Numbered from the stretch's first letter, positions 1-8,730 are shown. The stretch: 64,000 nt of DNA from Clostridia bacterium (GCA_017471765.1 JAFURT010000020.1:1-64000); one strand, 5' to 3'. Numbers and translations: made by a program. Notes: generated by a model not told the origin, from the sequence alone.

Positions 1-7
1 GACGCAA

Positions 8-137
8 GGGGAGCTGGCACGGCGTTAGCCGTGACTGAGGGGATTCGATAAGAACACAACCCCTCCACCGCCGTTCGGCGGTCCCCCTCCCCGACTTCGC
101 CACAGCGAATGTCGAACACAGGGGAGGCACGGGAAAA
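8..137. repeat. dispersed palindromic repeat region
   Basis: There is no gene in the first 180 bases. The sequence holds short hairpins such as CACGGCGTTAGCCGTG near 18 and CCGCCGTTCGGCGG near 69, with CCCCTCC/GGGGAGG blocks around them. The style resembles dispersed palindromic repeats that I recall from genomes of gut Clostridia. No second full copy is seen in this window, so the assignment rests on structure alone. Confidence 0.35.
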
Positions 138-182
138 GCTGAAAGCTAAACAGACCCCCCGGCACAGCCGGAGGGCGATTGC

Positions 183-217
183 AAAAAAAGAGGCTGTCGC
201 CCTGTGCGACAGCCTCT
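183..217 (-). terminator. rho-independent terminator after rplL
   Basis: An 11-bp perfect stem (GAGGCTGTCGC and its complement) with a 5-base loop is followed, in the minus direction, by a run of seven T. It lies about 20 bases past the rplL stop and should end the rplJ-rplL transcript. Confidence 0.9.
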
Positions 218-238
218 CTCTTTCGGTTAGGTGAAAAA

Positions 239-610
239 TTACTTCAGCTCGACCTTAGCGCCAGCCTCTTCCAGCTTAGCCTTGGTAGCCTCGGCATCCT
301 CTTTGGACACACCGGTCTTAACAGCCTTGGGAGCGTTGTCAACCAGATCCTTAGCCTCCTTCAGGCCCAGGCCGGTCAGCTCACGCACAACCTTGATAAC
401 ACCGATCTTGCCGCTACCGGCGTCAACCAGCATAACGTCAAACTCGGTCTGCTCCTCAGCAGCAGCAGCGGGAGCAGCGGCAGCGGCAACAGCCACGGGA
501 GCAGCAGCGGAAACGCCGAACTCCTCTTCGATAGCCTTGACCAGCTCGGACAGCTCCAGAACGGTCATAGCCTTGATCTCTTCGATCATAGCAGTGATTT
601 TCTCAGACAT
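239..610 (-). CDS. rplL: 50S ribosomal protein L7/L12
   Basis: This 123-residue protein is the acidic stalk protein of the large ribosomal subunit, which recruits translation GTPases. The N-terminal dimerisation part is followed by an Ala-rich hinge (about residues 33-52), then the C-terminal domain with the conserved EKTEFDV-like and [12 protein letters not shown] segments. A GGAGG site sits just before the ATG. It is last in the rplJ-rplL unit, and L10 encoded upstream is its direct partner in the stalk. Length and domain order are normal for the family. Confidence 0.97.
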   Translation of the reverse strand: MSEKITAMIEEIKAMTVLELSELVKAIEEEFGVSAAAPVAVAAAAAPAAAAEEQTEFDVMLVDAGSGKIGVIKVVRELTGLGLKEAKDLVDNAPKAVKTGVSKEDAEATKAKLEEAGAKVELK

Positions 611-678
611 GATTCATTTCCTCCAATACGTAATTTTTAAAATGTGTGTGCCGGACATTGCCGGCGATGGGCTGCGGA

Positions 679-1287
679 TTATTCCGCAGCGGGAGCCTCC
701 TCGGCGGGGGCTTCGGCGGGAGCAGCCTCCTCAGCGGGAGCGGCTTCCTCAGCGGGGGCAGCCTCCTCAGCAGGAGCAGCCTCCTCGGCGGCGGGAACGC
801 CACCCTTCTCGACGATTGCATTCAGTGCCACAGCCATGCCACGGATGGGGCCGTTCAGCACGCTCAGCAGCATGGACAGCAGACCCTCCTTGTTGGGCAG
901 CTTAGCCAGCTCGCCAACCTTAGCGGCGTCGATGACCTGACCGTCCATAAAACCGGCCTTGATCTCGAACGTCTTGCTATCCTCTGCATACTTGCACAGG
1001 ATCTTGGCGGCAACGGTGTAATCGCTGCTGGTAGCCAGAGCCGTGGTGCCATGCAGTACGTCGTCCAGGCCAACCAGGTTGGCACCCTCGGCGGCACGCT
1101 TGAGCAGGGTGTTCTTCACAACCGCATACTCAACACCGGCCTCACGGAGCTGACGGCGCAGGTTGGTGTCCTGCTCAACAGTGATACCCTTGTAATCCAC
1201 GATTACGCCGGCCACTGCCTCGTTCAGCTGTGCGGTCAGGTTTGCCACGTAGGCCTGTTTCTCTTGCAGTACCTTTTCGCTTGCCAT
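679..1287 (-). CDS. rplJ: 50S ribosomal protein L10
   Basis: L10 is the base of the ribosomal stalk and carries the L7/L12 dimers. Residues 1-165 are a standard L10, with an N-terminal rRNA-binding domain and the VVKNTLLKRA segment. The remaining 35 or so residues are an unusual acidic tail made of near-identical EEAAPA repeats, coded by imperfect 15-base repeats, which makes the protein about 30 residues longer than typical. It is followed by rplL after 68 bases and preceded by a long leader. The tail may be prone to repeat-number change. Confidence 0.96.
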   Translation of the reverse strand: MASEKVLQEKQAYVANLTAQLNEAVAGVIVDYKGITVEQDTNLRRQLREAGVEYAVVKNTLLKRAAEGANLVGLDDVLHGTTALATSSDYTVAAKILCKYAEDSKTFEIKAGFMDGQVIDAAKVGELAKLPNKEGLLSMLLSVLNGPIRGMAVALNAIVEKGGVPAAEEAAPAEEAAPAEEAAPAEEAAPAEAPAEEAPAAE

Positions 1288-1580
1288 GTTTTGATTTCAC
1301 CTCCGAAAAATAGGATGATTGCTATTCATCCCGAAAGAAAACCTCTCCCATGTTTCCACAGGAGAGGAGAAACTCACAGTCTGGCACAGGGCCGTTTGTG
1401 TTACTCTCCTCGGCAGGCCCCGGTGATCCGGATTTATGCACCGCCTATGCGGCACACCTGCTGTCTGTGGAAGAACAGCAATCGGAGAACTGCGTTCTCC
1501 TTGCATTTATTTACTATACAGGTGGCGGCAAGCCGCCAACCTGTGATAGTCATGTGTTTCGGGCGTCAGCCCGGAGGGAA
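1288..1580 (-). promoter_or_regulatory. rplJ leader region (candidate L10 leader)
   Basis: There are 293 non-coding bases between rplA and rplJ. Several hairpins are visible, including CCTCTCC/GGAGAGG (about 1341-1366) and GGTGGCGG/CCGCCAACC (about 1521-1541). In Firmicutes, L10 commonly represses its own mRNA by binding a structured leader here. The position fits, but I have not matched the L10-leader consensus base by base. A TATAGT hexamer on the minus strand near 1516 could be a -10 element. Confidence 0.5.
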
Positions 1581-2273
1581 TCAACCGCCCAGCTTGGAGG
1601 GGTTGATCTTCACGCCGGGGCCCATGGTGGCGGCCACGGTGCAGGACTTGATGTACTGACCCTTGGCAGCGGCGGGCTTGGCACGGACAATGGCGCTCAG
1701 CAGAGCGTCAAAGTTCTCCTGCAGCTTCTCAACGCCGAAGGACACCTTGCCGATGGGGCAGTGGATGATGTTGGTCTTGTCCAGACGGTACTCGATCTTA
1801 CCGGCCTTGGCCTCGGTCACAGCCTTGGCCACATCGGGGGTAACGGTACCGGCCTTGGGGTTGGGCATCAGACCACGGGGGCCCAGCACCTTACCCAGAC
1901 GGCCAACCACGCCCATCATGTCAGGGCTGGCGATAACCACATCGAAATCCATCCAGCCGCCCTGAATCTTGGCGACCAGTTCCTCGGCACCGGCGTAATC
2001 CGCACCGGCATCCAAAGCGGCCTGCACCTTATCGCCCTTAGCGAAAACCAGGGCGCGCACCGTCTTACCGGTGCCGTTAGGCAGGACCACGGCACCACGG
2101 ACCTGCTGGTCGGCGTGACGGCCATCCACGCCCAGGCGGACGTGAACCTCAACGGTCTCATCAAACTTAGCGCTACCGGTCTTGACAGCCAGGTCAAGAG
2201 CCTCGGTAACATCGTACTGAGCACTACGGTCGATCAGCTTTGCGCTTTCGACATATTTCTTACCATGTTTCAT
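1581..2273 (-). CDS. rplA: 50S ribosomal protein L1
   Basis: This 230-residue protein binds 23S rRNA at the mobile L1 stalk next to the E site and usually represses its own operon. Typical L1 features are the MKHGKKY start, [14 protein letters not shown] in domain I, and [13 protein letters not shown] in domain II. The reading frame is open five codons upstream (to 2288), but those codons form the Shine-Dalgarno GGAGGAAAA, so the ATG at 2273 is the start. It follows rplK by 85 bases. Confidence 0.96.
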   Translation of the reverse strand: MKHGKKYVESAKLIDRSAQYDVTEALDLAVKTGSAKFDETVEVHVRLGVDGRHADQQVRGAVVLPNGTGKTVRALVFAKGDKVQAALDAGADYAGAEELVAKIQGGWMDFDVVIASPDMMGVVGRLGKVLGPRGLMPNPKAGTVTPDVAKAVTEAKAGKIEYRLDKTNIIHCPIGKVSFGVEKLQENFDALLSAIVRAKPAAAKGQYIKSCTVAATMGPGVKINPSKLGG

Positions 2274-2358
2274 TGGTTTTTCCTCCATTTGGCTACCGCA
2301 AAAAGCGGTGAGTGTGGTTAAAGCGGAATGTCAGGATTTTCCTCCCACGTCGTCCGCA

Positions 2359-2784
2359 TTAGTCGACAACCGTGATACCCATGCTACGGGCAGTACCGCA
2401 GATCATGCTCATGGCACTCTCCACGCTGCTCGCATTCAGGTCAGGCATCTTGGTCTCTGCGATCTTGCGAACCTGTTCCATGGTGACAGTAGCCACCTTG
2501 TCCTTGTTGGGCTTGCCAGAAGCCGTCTCGATGCCGGCAGCCTTCTTCAGCAACACAGCAGCGGGGGGCGTCTTGGTGACGAAGGTGAAGGAACGGTCAG
2601 CATATACCGTGATAACAACGGGGATAATCAAACCCACATCGTTCTTGGTACGCTCGTTGAATTCCTTCGTAAAAGCCATAATGTTTACACCGTGCTGACC
2701 GAGAGCAGGGCCAACAGGGGGGGCCGGAGTCGCTTTGCCGGCCGGGATCTGCAACTTAATGTAACCGGTAATTTTCTGAGCCAT
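2359..2784 (-). CDS. rplK: 50S ribosomal protein L11
   Basis: This 141-residue protein binds the GTPase-associated centre of 23S rRNA and, with the stalk, is needed for RelA sensing of uncharged tRNA. It shows the N-terminal [20 protein letters not shown] segment that begins nearly all L11 proteins and the C-terminal rRNA-binding segment ending in MGI. A GGAGGTG site lies before the ATG. It precedes rplA, as in most bacteria. Confidence 0.97.
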   Translation of the reverse strand: MAQKITGYIKLQIPAGKATPAPPVGPALGQHGVNIMAFTKEFNERTKNDVGLIIPVVITVYADRSFTFVTKTPPAAVLLKKAAGIETASGKPNKDKVATVTMEQVRKIAETKMPDLNASSVESAMSMICGTARSMGITVVD

Positions 2785-2928
2785 TTTCTATCGCACCTCC
2801 AAAATTCGTGGTAACATCGGAGCCCTTACCGCCCGGTAAAGCGGAAGCTCCTCCCACAGCCGGAAAAGTGTCCGGCGCACAGGTAAGGGGGACACGCCCC
2901 AAACTTTCTTGTGTGTGGCAGTGACGGA

Positions 2929-3447
2929 TTAATCCAGCCGTTCTGCCTGATCCAGTTCCAACTCCACCGAGGTCTCCCGACCAAACATGGAGATGGTCAC
3001 GCGGACCATGTTCTTTTCCTGGTCGATCTCCTCGACAACGCCGGTGAAATTCTCCAGGGGGCCGTCCACGATCTGAACGGTGTCGCCCACGGCGTAATCG
3101 ACGATAATCTCCTTCTTCTCAACGCCCAAGGCGGCAATCTCCTGCTCCGTCAGCGGAACCGGCTTGCCGTTAGGCCCGACGAACCCGGTGCAGCCGCGCA
3201 CATTGCGGACCACAAACCAGCTCTCATCGGTCATGACCATCTTCACCAGCACGTAGCCGGGGAAAATCTTGCGCTCGACCTCTCTACGCTGATTGTCTTT
3301 GATCTCCACCACGGTCTCAGTGGGGACACGCACCTCATGAATCCAATCCTGCAGGTGACGGTTCTCCACAATCGTTTCCAGATTGGTGGCTACCTTGTTT
3401 TCGTAACCAGAGAAAGTGTGGACAACATACCATCTTGCCTCGTCCAT
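2929..3447 (-). CDS. nusG: transcription termination/antitermination factor NusG
   Basis: This 172-residue NusG binds RNA polymerase and couples transcription to translation or modulates pausing. The N-terminal NGN domain includes WYVVHTFSGYENKV and FPGYVLVKM; the C-terminal KOW domain includes GDTVQIVDGPLENFTG. It sits between secE and rplK in the conserved order, with a GGAGG site before the ATG. Length is normal. Confidence 0.97.
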   Translation of the reverse strand: MDEARWYVVHTFSGYENKVATNLETIVENRHLQDWIHEVRVPTETVVEIKDNQRREVERKIFPGYVLVKMVMTDESWFVVRNVRGCTGFVGPNGKPVPLTEQEIAALGVEKKEIIVDYAVGDTVQIVDGPLENFTGVVEEIDQEKNMVRVTISMFGRETSVELELDQAERLD

Positions 3448-3465
3448 TGTCCCTACCTCCTTCGC

Positions 3466-3900
3466 TTACATCAGACCAACCAGAAAACCGCAGACCCAGT
3501 CCACAACGATGATGACCACAGCCGTAACCGCACACATCGCCAGCACCACCAGGGTGTTGCGCACGACGGTCTTGAAATCAGGCCATACAATCTTCTTGAA
3601 CTCGCCCTTGACATCCCGCAGGTACTTCTTCACCTTCTCGGGGATGATGGGGTTGGTCTCCTCCGTCTTCTTCGCCTTGGCACGGCCGATAATGTACAGC
3701 ACGATGCCGAGGATCAGGAGAACAAAGGAAATCACCGCCACTACCTTGCCGGCGGTCAAGTTTGCACGGTCGAAGAACGCGGCGATGTAGCCGCCGAAGC
3801 CCAACTCGCCGATACGAGCGAACAGGTCAGTGTTGCTGAGCAGAAGGACAATGCCGGCGATAACGCCGTACACCAGGAGTAAAAAGCCCCAAGTTAACAT
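3466..3900 (-). CDS. secE: preprotein translocase subunit SecE, N-terminally extended
   Basis: The last 60 or so residues are a classic small SecE: an amphipathic helix (KVKKYLRDVKGEFKKIVWPD) then one transmembrane helix. It holds SecY together in the membrane. The whole protein is 144 residues, about twice the usual Gram-positive length, because of an N-terminal extension with two predicted transmembrane segments (about residues 3-22 and 50-71). The extension is likely translated, since a good site (GGGAGGAAAA) stands before the ATG at 3900. It lies between rpmG and nusG. Confidence 0.9.
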   Translation of the reverse strand: MLTWGFLLLVYGVIAGIVLLLSNTDLFARIGELGFGGYIAAFFDRANLTAGKVVAVISFVLLILGIVLYIIGRAKAKKTEETNPIIPEKVKKYLRDVKGEFKKIVWPDFKTVVRNTLVVLAMCAVTAVVIIVVDWVCGFLVGLM

Positions 3901-3924
3901 AGTGTTTTCCTCCCTCTCAACAGC

Positions 3925-4074
3925 TTACTTCGTCTCGCGATGCACAGTGTGCTTACGGCAGAAGCGGCAGTACTTGTTCATTTCCAGTCTGTCCGGGTCG
4001 TTCTTCTTGTTCTTCATGGTGTTGTAGTTGCGTTGCTTGCACTCGGTGCAGGCCAGGGTAATTTTGACTCTCAT
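3925..4074 (-). CDS. rpmG: 50S ribosomal protein L33
   Basis: A 49-residue gene in the expected place upstream of secE. The protein starts [13 protein letters not shown] and has two CxxC pairs (CTEC near residue 9 and CRFC near residue 36), so it is the zinc-binding form of L33. A GGGAGGTACC site precedes the ATG. It is the first gene of the cluster behind the promoter at 4195-4223. Confidence 0.95.
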   Translation of the reverse strand: MRVKITLACTECKQRNYNTMKNKKNDPDRLEMNKYCRFCRKHTVHRETK

Positions 4075-4194
4075 TTCGGTACCTCCCATAGCTATAAAGC
4101 CGGATTTTGTGAACCTCCCTCAAACCGTAACCGGTCGAATGGGGCTATGCCCAAAAAAGGGCAGAAAAAATAAACCCCCTTTGAGGTAGTATAG

Positions 4195-4223
4195 AGTATA
4201 GCACACTTCCCCCCACCGGTCAA
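4195..4223 (-). promoter_or_regulatory. sigma-A promoter of rpmG-secE-nusG
   Basis: On the minus strand TTGACC is followed after exactly 17 bases by TATACT. It lies about 120 bases upstream of rpmG, with no gene in between. The stretch from here to 4075 is an untranslated leader with a small GCCC/GGGC hairpin at 4149-4162. Confidence 0.85.
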
Positions 4224-4345
4224 GTGTTTTTTTCGGTTTTTGGGAAATATTTTTTGGCGGTCTGTATGTAGTAGTGAAGCGGCGCCGGCAAACACTAGAT
4301 ATAGATATGGTCTCCTCGGCGTATATTATATATAATGTATATAAG

Positions 4346-4374
4346 AAAGGACACACCGGTCGGCGTGTCCTTTT
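4346..4374 (-). terminator. terminator after the sensor kinase gene
   Basis: A hairpin (AAAGGACAC and its complement) lies just past the kinase stop. The T-rich tail on the minus strand is short, so efficiency is uncertain. The AT-rich stretch beyond it (about 4320-4345) holds nothing recognisable. Confidence 0.65.
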
Positions 4375-4379
4375 CTCCT

Positions 4380-6239
4380 TTATTCCGCTTTGGCGACAAT
4401 GTGCATCTTCAGTTCCACCTTGAACAGGTCACCATCCACCGTAGCCTCCAGCGATCCGCCCTGCAGCTCCATCAGGCTGCGGGCAATGGATAAGCCCAAT
4501 CCACTGCCCTCGGTATTCCGGGAGCTGTCCCCCCGGACAAACCGTTCGGTCAGCTCCTCGTTGCTAAGGGTCAGCGGCACCCGGGAGATGTTGCGGAACA
4601 GAATACAAGCCGTATCCCCTCGCTGTTCCAGGTCCAGATAGACCCGGGTGCCCTCCATGGCGTATTTGCAGATGTTGTTCATCAGGTTGTCCAGCACCCG
4701 CCACAGATGGCGGCCATCCGCCAGCACCATTACCGGCTGTTCCGGCTGGTGCAGAATCAATGTCAGCCCACCGGCCTCCGCCTTTTCGGCATACTCCCCT
4801 ACCGTCTGCTCCAACAGCACCCCCAGCTGTACCGGGGTCAGCTCCACCGGCAGATTGCCGGTGGAGGCTTTGGATGCCTCGATGAGGTCCTCGATAAGCT
4901 TCTTCAGCCGGGCAGACTGGCGGTGGAGCACCTCCAGGTACTCCTGTAGCACCGGGTCCTCCGGGCGTTGCTTCTCCATCAGGTCCACGTAGTTGATGAT
5001 GGAGGTCAGCGGTGTTTTAATATCGTGGGACACGTTGGTAATCAGCTCGGTCTTGAAGCGCTCGCTCTGTAGGCGAGCCTCCAGTGCCTCCGACAAGCCG
5101 TCCCCGATGTGGTTGACATCCTCGGCGGCACGGCGCAGGTCCCCCGGCAGATACTGGGTGGAGATCTGATGCTCCACCTGCCCGGCGGCTACCCGGCGGA
5201 TGCCGTTCTTCAGCCGACCAAGGCCCAGCATGATGAGCACCACCAGCGGTATCTCCACCAGCTTGCCTACACCCCACCAAACCAGCACCGCCGCCGGCTC
5301 CCAATAGCAGCTGAAATACAGCAACAGCTCTACCGCTGACAGGGCACCCAGCACCAGCAGGGTCTTGGCCACCAGCGGCAGATGCCGCCCGGCGGCACGG
5401 AAGCCCCGGCCCAGCAGCCCCAGCAACCGACCGATGAGGGTGTTGCGCCACAGGGTGTGGGTTTTTAGCCGGGTGGCTATACTCATTGTATAGCCGAGAC
5501 ATAAAAATACATCGAGTATGAAGAGAAAGGCGGTAACTATCCGAAATGGCAGGTAATGGAAGGACAGCTCACGCAACAAAACCAGTTCGGCCACCGCCAG
5601 CGCCACATAGAGCCCGGTATAGATATCAAAAGGAATGCGGTCAAAGGGATTGCACACCGGCTCCTCCTTGCCCGGCTGCCAACCGGCCGCCGCATGAAGG
5701 AACACCGCCGTGGCGGCGGCCAGCACAAAGGCCATACCTCCCAGCGCCAGCATCCACCAGCGATTTTCGTGGCAGAGCGAGACCGCCCGCACCGCTAACG
5801 GTAGCCAGCCCTCCCCGGACTGATCCACATCCGCATACAGTGTCACCGACACCTGCCGCAGCACCGAGGTGTTACTCCCCGGAAAGGGATAATAGTCATA
5901 CATATAGGTGGCCGTGCTTTTGGCCAGATAGGGGGTGTCCTGATAGGTGTTGATAAGCACCGCCCCGGTATCATCTGTCGCTGTATAGGTAAAGGGCATT
6001 TCCTCATATTCATCCAGCGGCATGGACCACACAATATTCGATGCCATGTCCAGCGCATAGCGGTTCAGCACCGTCTCAGCCACCGCCTCCCGGGCGGCTT
6101 CGGTGGTACCCTGGCTACCGGCAAAAACCATCGCCGCCGCCGGGCAGGCCACCAACAGCACACAGGTGAGCACCAGCAACACCGTCAGGAACAGGGCGGC
6201 CACCTTCACCGGCAGACTGGATATGAGTGCACGCTTCAT
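4380..6239 (-). CDS. membrane sensor histidine kinase
   Basis: A 619-residue two-component sensor. The N-terminus has a transmembrane helix (residues 12-40), an extracytoplasmic segment to about 158, then several more helices (about 160-345). The HisKA part carries the phospho-acceptor His405 in NVSHDIKTPL. The catalytic ATPase domain shows an N box (NLMNNICKYA) and the G2 motif EGSGLGLSIA. The start overlaps the response regulator stop by 4 bases, so the two are translationally coupled. The multi-helix N-terminal part resembles Firmicutes kinases that sense cell-envelope stress, but the signal is not evident. Confidence 0.93.
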   Translation of the reverse strand: MKRALISSLPVKVAALFLTVLLVLTCVLLVACPAAAMVFAGSQGTTEAAREAVAETVLNRYALDMASNIVWSMPLDEYEEMPFTYTATDDTGAVLINTYQDTPYLAKSTATYMYDYYPFPGSNTSVLRQVSVTLYADVDQSGEGWLPLAVRAVSLCHENRWWMLALGGMAFVLAAATAVFLHAAAGWQPGKEEPVCNPFDRIPFDIYTGLYVALAVAELVLLRELSFHYLPFRIVTAFLFILDVFLCLGYTMSIATRLKTHTLWRNTLIGRLLGLLGRGFRAAGRHLPLVAKTLLVLGALSAVELLLYFSCYWEPAAVLVWWGVGKLVEIPLVVLIMLGLGRLKNGIRRVAAGQVEHQISTQYLPGDLRRAAEDVNHIGDGLSEALEARLQSERFKTELITNVSHDIKTPLTSIINYVDLMEKQRPEDPVLQEYLEVLHRQSARLKKLIEDLIEASKASTGNLPVELTPVQLGVLLEQTVGEYAEKAEAGGLTLILHQPEQPVMVLADGRHLWRVLDNLMNNICKYAMEGTRVYLDLEQRGDTACILFRNISRVPLTLSNEELTERFVRGDSSRNTEGSGLGLSIARSLMELQGGSLEATVDGDLFKVELKMHIVAKAE

Positions 6240-6946
6240 CGGCCTGCCCCTCCTGTATCCAGTTTATAGCCCTGTCCCCACACCACCTTGATATACCGGG
6301 GGTCGGCAGGGTTGATTTCAATCTTCTCCCGCAGGTGACGGATGTGCACCGCCACCACCCCTTCCCCACCCAGGGGGTCCTCCTGCCACACCCGGCGGTA
6401 AATCTCCTTGGGGGACAGCACCTCATCCGGGTGGCTCATACACAATTTGAGAATGTCATATTCCGTGGGGGTCAGGCTTACCGGCTCACCGTCCAGGGTC
6501 ACCAGCTTGCGGCGGTCATCCAAGGTGAGGCCGCCCACCGTCCAGCAACGCTCCTCAGCGGCCACAGGCCCCGCCTGACCGCCCAGGTTCACATATCGGC
6601 GGAGCTGAGAACGCACACGGGCCAGCAGCTCCACCGGGTTAAAGGGCTTGGTCACATAGTCATCCGCCCCCACATTAAGGCCCAGCACCTTGTCGGTGTC
6701 CTCCCCCTTGGCAGTGAGCAGGATGACCGGCACATTATACTGCTGGCGCAGGTGGGCAATGGCGGTGATGCCATCCATCTCCGGCATCATCACATCCATC
6801 AGCACCAGCTGGATATCCTCCTGCTCCAGCACCGCCAGCGCCTGCCGGCCGGTGTAGGCAGGATAGGTAGCATATCCCTCCGCCTCCAGATAAATCTTCA
6901 GGGCAGAGACAATATCCTTCTCGTCGTCACAGATGAGTATATTCAC
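6236..6946 (-). CDS. OmpR-family response regulator
   Basis: A 236-residue DNA-binding regulator, partner of the kinase encoded right after it. The receiver domain (1-118) has the acidic pair DD at 7-8, the phosphorylation site Asp51 in LVLMDVMMPEMDG, and the conserved LLTAKGED. The C-terminal winged helix (about 135-230) has LTPTEYDILKLCMSHPDEVLS and ends VWGQGYKL. Direct repeats upstream suggest that it regulates its own operon. Confidence 0.95.
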   Translation of the reverse strand: MNILICDDEKDIVSALKIYLEAEGYATYPAYTGRQALAVLEQEDIQLVLMDVMMPEMDGITAIAHLRQQYNVPVILLTAKGEDTDKVLGLNVGADDYVTKPFNPVELLARVRSQLRRYVNLGGQAGPVAAEERCWTVGGLTLDDRRKLVTLDGEPVSLTPTEYDILKLCMSHPDEVLSPKEIYRRVWQEDPLGGEGVVAVHIRHLREKIEINPADPRYIKVVWGQGYKLDTGGAGR

Positions 6947-6970
6947 AGAACATCCCTCCTAACACGAAAC

Positions 6971-7027
6971 AGTATACCATGCCGGGCTTTAAGAAACTAG
7001 CAGGCAGAAGTTTAAGATTTGTTTAAG
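6971..7027 (-). promoter_or_regulatory. promoter with direct-repeat boxes upstream of the two-component operon
   Basis: Two copies of GTTTAAG start at 7010 and 7021, 11 bases apart, and a third variant, CTTTAAG, begins at 6987. An 11-base period is what OmpR/PhoP-type dimers recognise. A TATACT -10 hexamer is present on the minus strand (6971-6976), but no good -35 is visible, which is common for activator-dependent promoters. The boxes lie between tsaD and the regulator gene. Confidence 0.6.
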
Positions 7028-7033
7028 AACGCA

Positions 7034-8044
7034 TTATCCCTCGGTAATCGGGAGGGAGGCCACGGCATTAAGCTCCATGCCGGCGGTATGCCCGGCCAAC
7101 AGCTCGTAATAGCCCTGGGCAGCGACCATGGCACCGTTATCTCCACACAGGGACAGGGGGGGCGCATACAGGGCAAGCCCCCGGGCGGCACAGGCGGCCT
7201 CCATCCCGGCACGCAGGCCGGAATTGGCCGAAACACCGCCGGCCAGCACGATGGTGGACGCCCCCAAATCCTCCGCCGCCAGCATGGTGTTTTCCACCAG
7301 CATGCCGCACACCGTATGCTGGAAGGAGGCGCACAGGTCGGCCTTATGGACAGCCTCCCCCTTCTGCTCGGCGTTATGCAGGCGGTTGATGACCGCCGTT
7401 TTCAGCCCGGAAAAGCTGAAATCGTATTTGCTCCCCTCCACATGGGGACGGGGCAAGGCGTAAGCATGGGGATCGCCCTCGGCGGCCAGCTTGTCCAACG
7501 CCACGCCACCGGGATAGGGCATGCCCATGGCCCGGGCCGCCTTATCGTAGCATTCGCCGGCGGCATCGTCCCGGGTGCGGCCGATGACCTCAAAGCGGGT
7601 GTAGTCCGCTACCTGCACGATATGGCTGTGTCCGCCGGACACCACCAGGCACAGGAAGGGGGGCTTCAGCTCCGGGTGAGCCAGATAGTTGGCGGCAATA
7701 TGAGAGCGCAGGTGGTGCACCGGAACCAGTGGCTTGCCGGTAGCCAGCGCCAATCCCTTGGCAAAGCTGACCCCCACCAGCAGGGCGCCAATCAGCCCGG
7801 GGGCATAGGTGACGGCGATGCCGTCAATTTGCTCCAGGGTCACCCCGGCTTCCTCCAGCGCCCGGCGCACCACACGGTCGATGGCCTCTGCATGGCGGCG
7901 GCTGGCAATTTCCGGCACCACGCCGCCGTACAGCCGGTGCTCCTCCACCTGGGAGGCAATCACATTGGACAGCACCCGACGGCCATCCTCCACCACAGAG
8001 GCGGCGGTTTCGTCGCAAGAAGATTCAATACCTAATATAAGCAT
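7034..8044 (-). CDS. tsaD: tRNA N6-threonylcarbamoyladenosine transferase TsaD
   Basis: A 336-residue enzyme that transfers the threonylcarbamoyl group to A37 of ANN-decoding tRNAs with TsaB and TsaE. It begins MLILGIESSCDET, the family signature. The metal site is visible as H111/H115 in VHHLRSHIAANY, and the nucleotide-binding part as LVVSGGHSHI and LAGGVSANSGLR. It lies downstream of rimI, a common pairing. Its first codons and ribosome site are duplicated upstream (8163-8241), and a 13-bp inverted repeat (8000-8012 and 8082-8094) brackets its start. Confidence 0.96.
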   Translation of the reverse strand: MLILGIESSCDETAASVVEDGRRVLSNVIASQVEEHRLYGGVVPEIASRRHAEAIDRVVRRALEEAGVTLEQIDGIAVTYAPGLIGALLVGVSFAKGLALATGKPLVPVHHLRSHIAANYLAHPELKPPFLCLVVSGGHSHIVQVADYTRFEVIGRTRDDAAGECYDKAARAMGMPYPGGVALDKLAAEGDPHAYALPRPHVEGSKYDFSFSGLKTAVINRLHNAEQKGEAVHKADLCASFQHTVCGMLVENTMLAAEDLGASTIVLAGGVSANSGLRAGMEAACAARGLALYAPPLSLCGDNGAMVAAQGYYELLAGHTAGMELNAVASLPITEG

Positions 8045-8162
8045 AAAGTTTGATGCTCCTTTGTTCGTTTATCAGTCTAATCGAAACCGCCGCCCGCAGA
8101 AACTTGGCAATATGCCGCAGGCATATTGGAGGAGCGACAGTACAACGTGCGAGAAGAACAAG

Positions 8163-8241
8163 CTATCGGTCGCTCCGGGTTTCGTCGCAGGATGATTCAA
8201 TACCTAATATAAGCATAACGTTTGGTACTCCTTTTGTTTGT
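8163..8241 (-). pseudogene. duplicated 5' end of tsaD (17-codon remnant)
   Basis: Bases 8179-8241 repeat 8007-8070 with few differences. The copy includes the ribosome site (GGAGTACC) and an ATG at 8216, followed by the same first 13 codons of tsaD. After that the copy diverges and stops at 8163. It lies between rimI and the real gene, so it may be translated as a 17-residue peptide. An AATATGCC/GGCATATT hairpin (8109-8127) and a GGAGCGAC/GTCGCTCC pair lie in the intervening 100 bases. It looks like a recombination scar rather than a functional gene. Confidence 0.8.
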
Positions 8242-8691
8242 TCACTGAAAATACCGGGAATAAATGGCTGCGTCCTCCACCGGGTCACGGTAAAACCGGG
8301 GGCGCACCCCGTCCCGGACATACCCGGCCCCCTCGTACAGGGCAATGGCGGCGGCATTGGACACACGCACCTCCAAGGTGACCCGGTACAGCCGATTGGC
8401 CTCCCCATACCGGGCGGTCTCCGCCAGCAGGGCGGCAGCCACTCCCCGGCGACGGGCCGCCGGGAACACCGCCACATTGGTCACATAGCCCTCGTCTCCG
8501 ATATGGTGGAAGCCCATGTACCCCAGCACCCGGCCATCGGCATCCACTGCCACCCGGAACACCGCCAAGGGATTGTTCAGCTCCTCCGCCAGCGACGCCG
8601 CCGACCAAGGGGTGGAAAAACAAGCCTGCTCCAAGGCGGCAATGGCTTCAATATGTTCAGCCCTCATAGGGACAACGGTCACGGTCATCAT
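8242..8691 (-). CDS. rimI: ribosomal-protein-S18-alanine N-acetyltransferase
   Basis: A 149-residue GNAT acetyltransferase. RimI acetylates the N-terminal alanine of ribosomal protein S18. The acetyl-CoA motif appears as AVFPAARRRGVAAALL, and the C-terminal part has the RimI-like LEVRVSNAAAIALYEGAGY and RPRFYRDPVEDAAI. The tsaD neighbour supports RimI over other GNAT enzymes. The start could be either of two adjacent ATGs. Confidence 0.9.
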   Translation of the reverse strand: MMTVTVVPMRAEHIEAIAALEQACFSTPWSAASLAEELNNPLAVFRVAVDADGRVLGYMGFHHIGDEGYVTNVAVFPAARRRGVAAALLAETARYGEANRLYRVTLEVRVSNAAAIALYEGAGYVRDGVRPRFYRDPVEDAAIYSRYFQ

Positions 8692-8704
8692 CTCCTGAAA
8701 ATAT

Positions 8705-8730
8705 AGGGGCAGAGATTACTCTCTGCCCCT
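8705..8730 (-). terminator. terminator after acpP
   Basis: A 10-bp perfect stem AGGGGCAGAG/CTCTGCCCCT with a 6-base loop, followed on the minus strand by ATATTTTC. It separates acpP from rimI. Confidence 0.85.
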
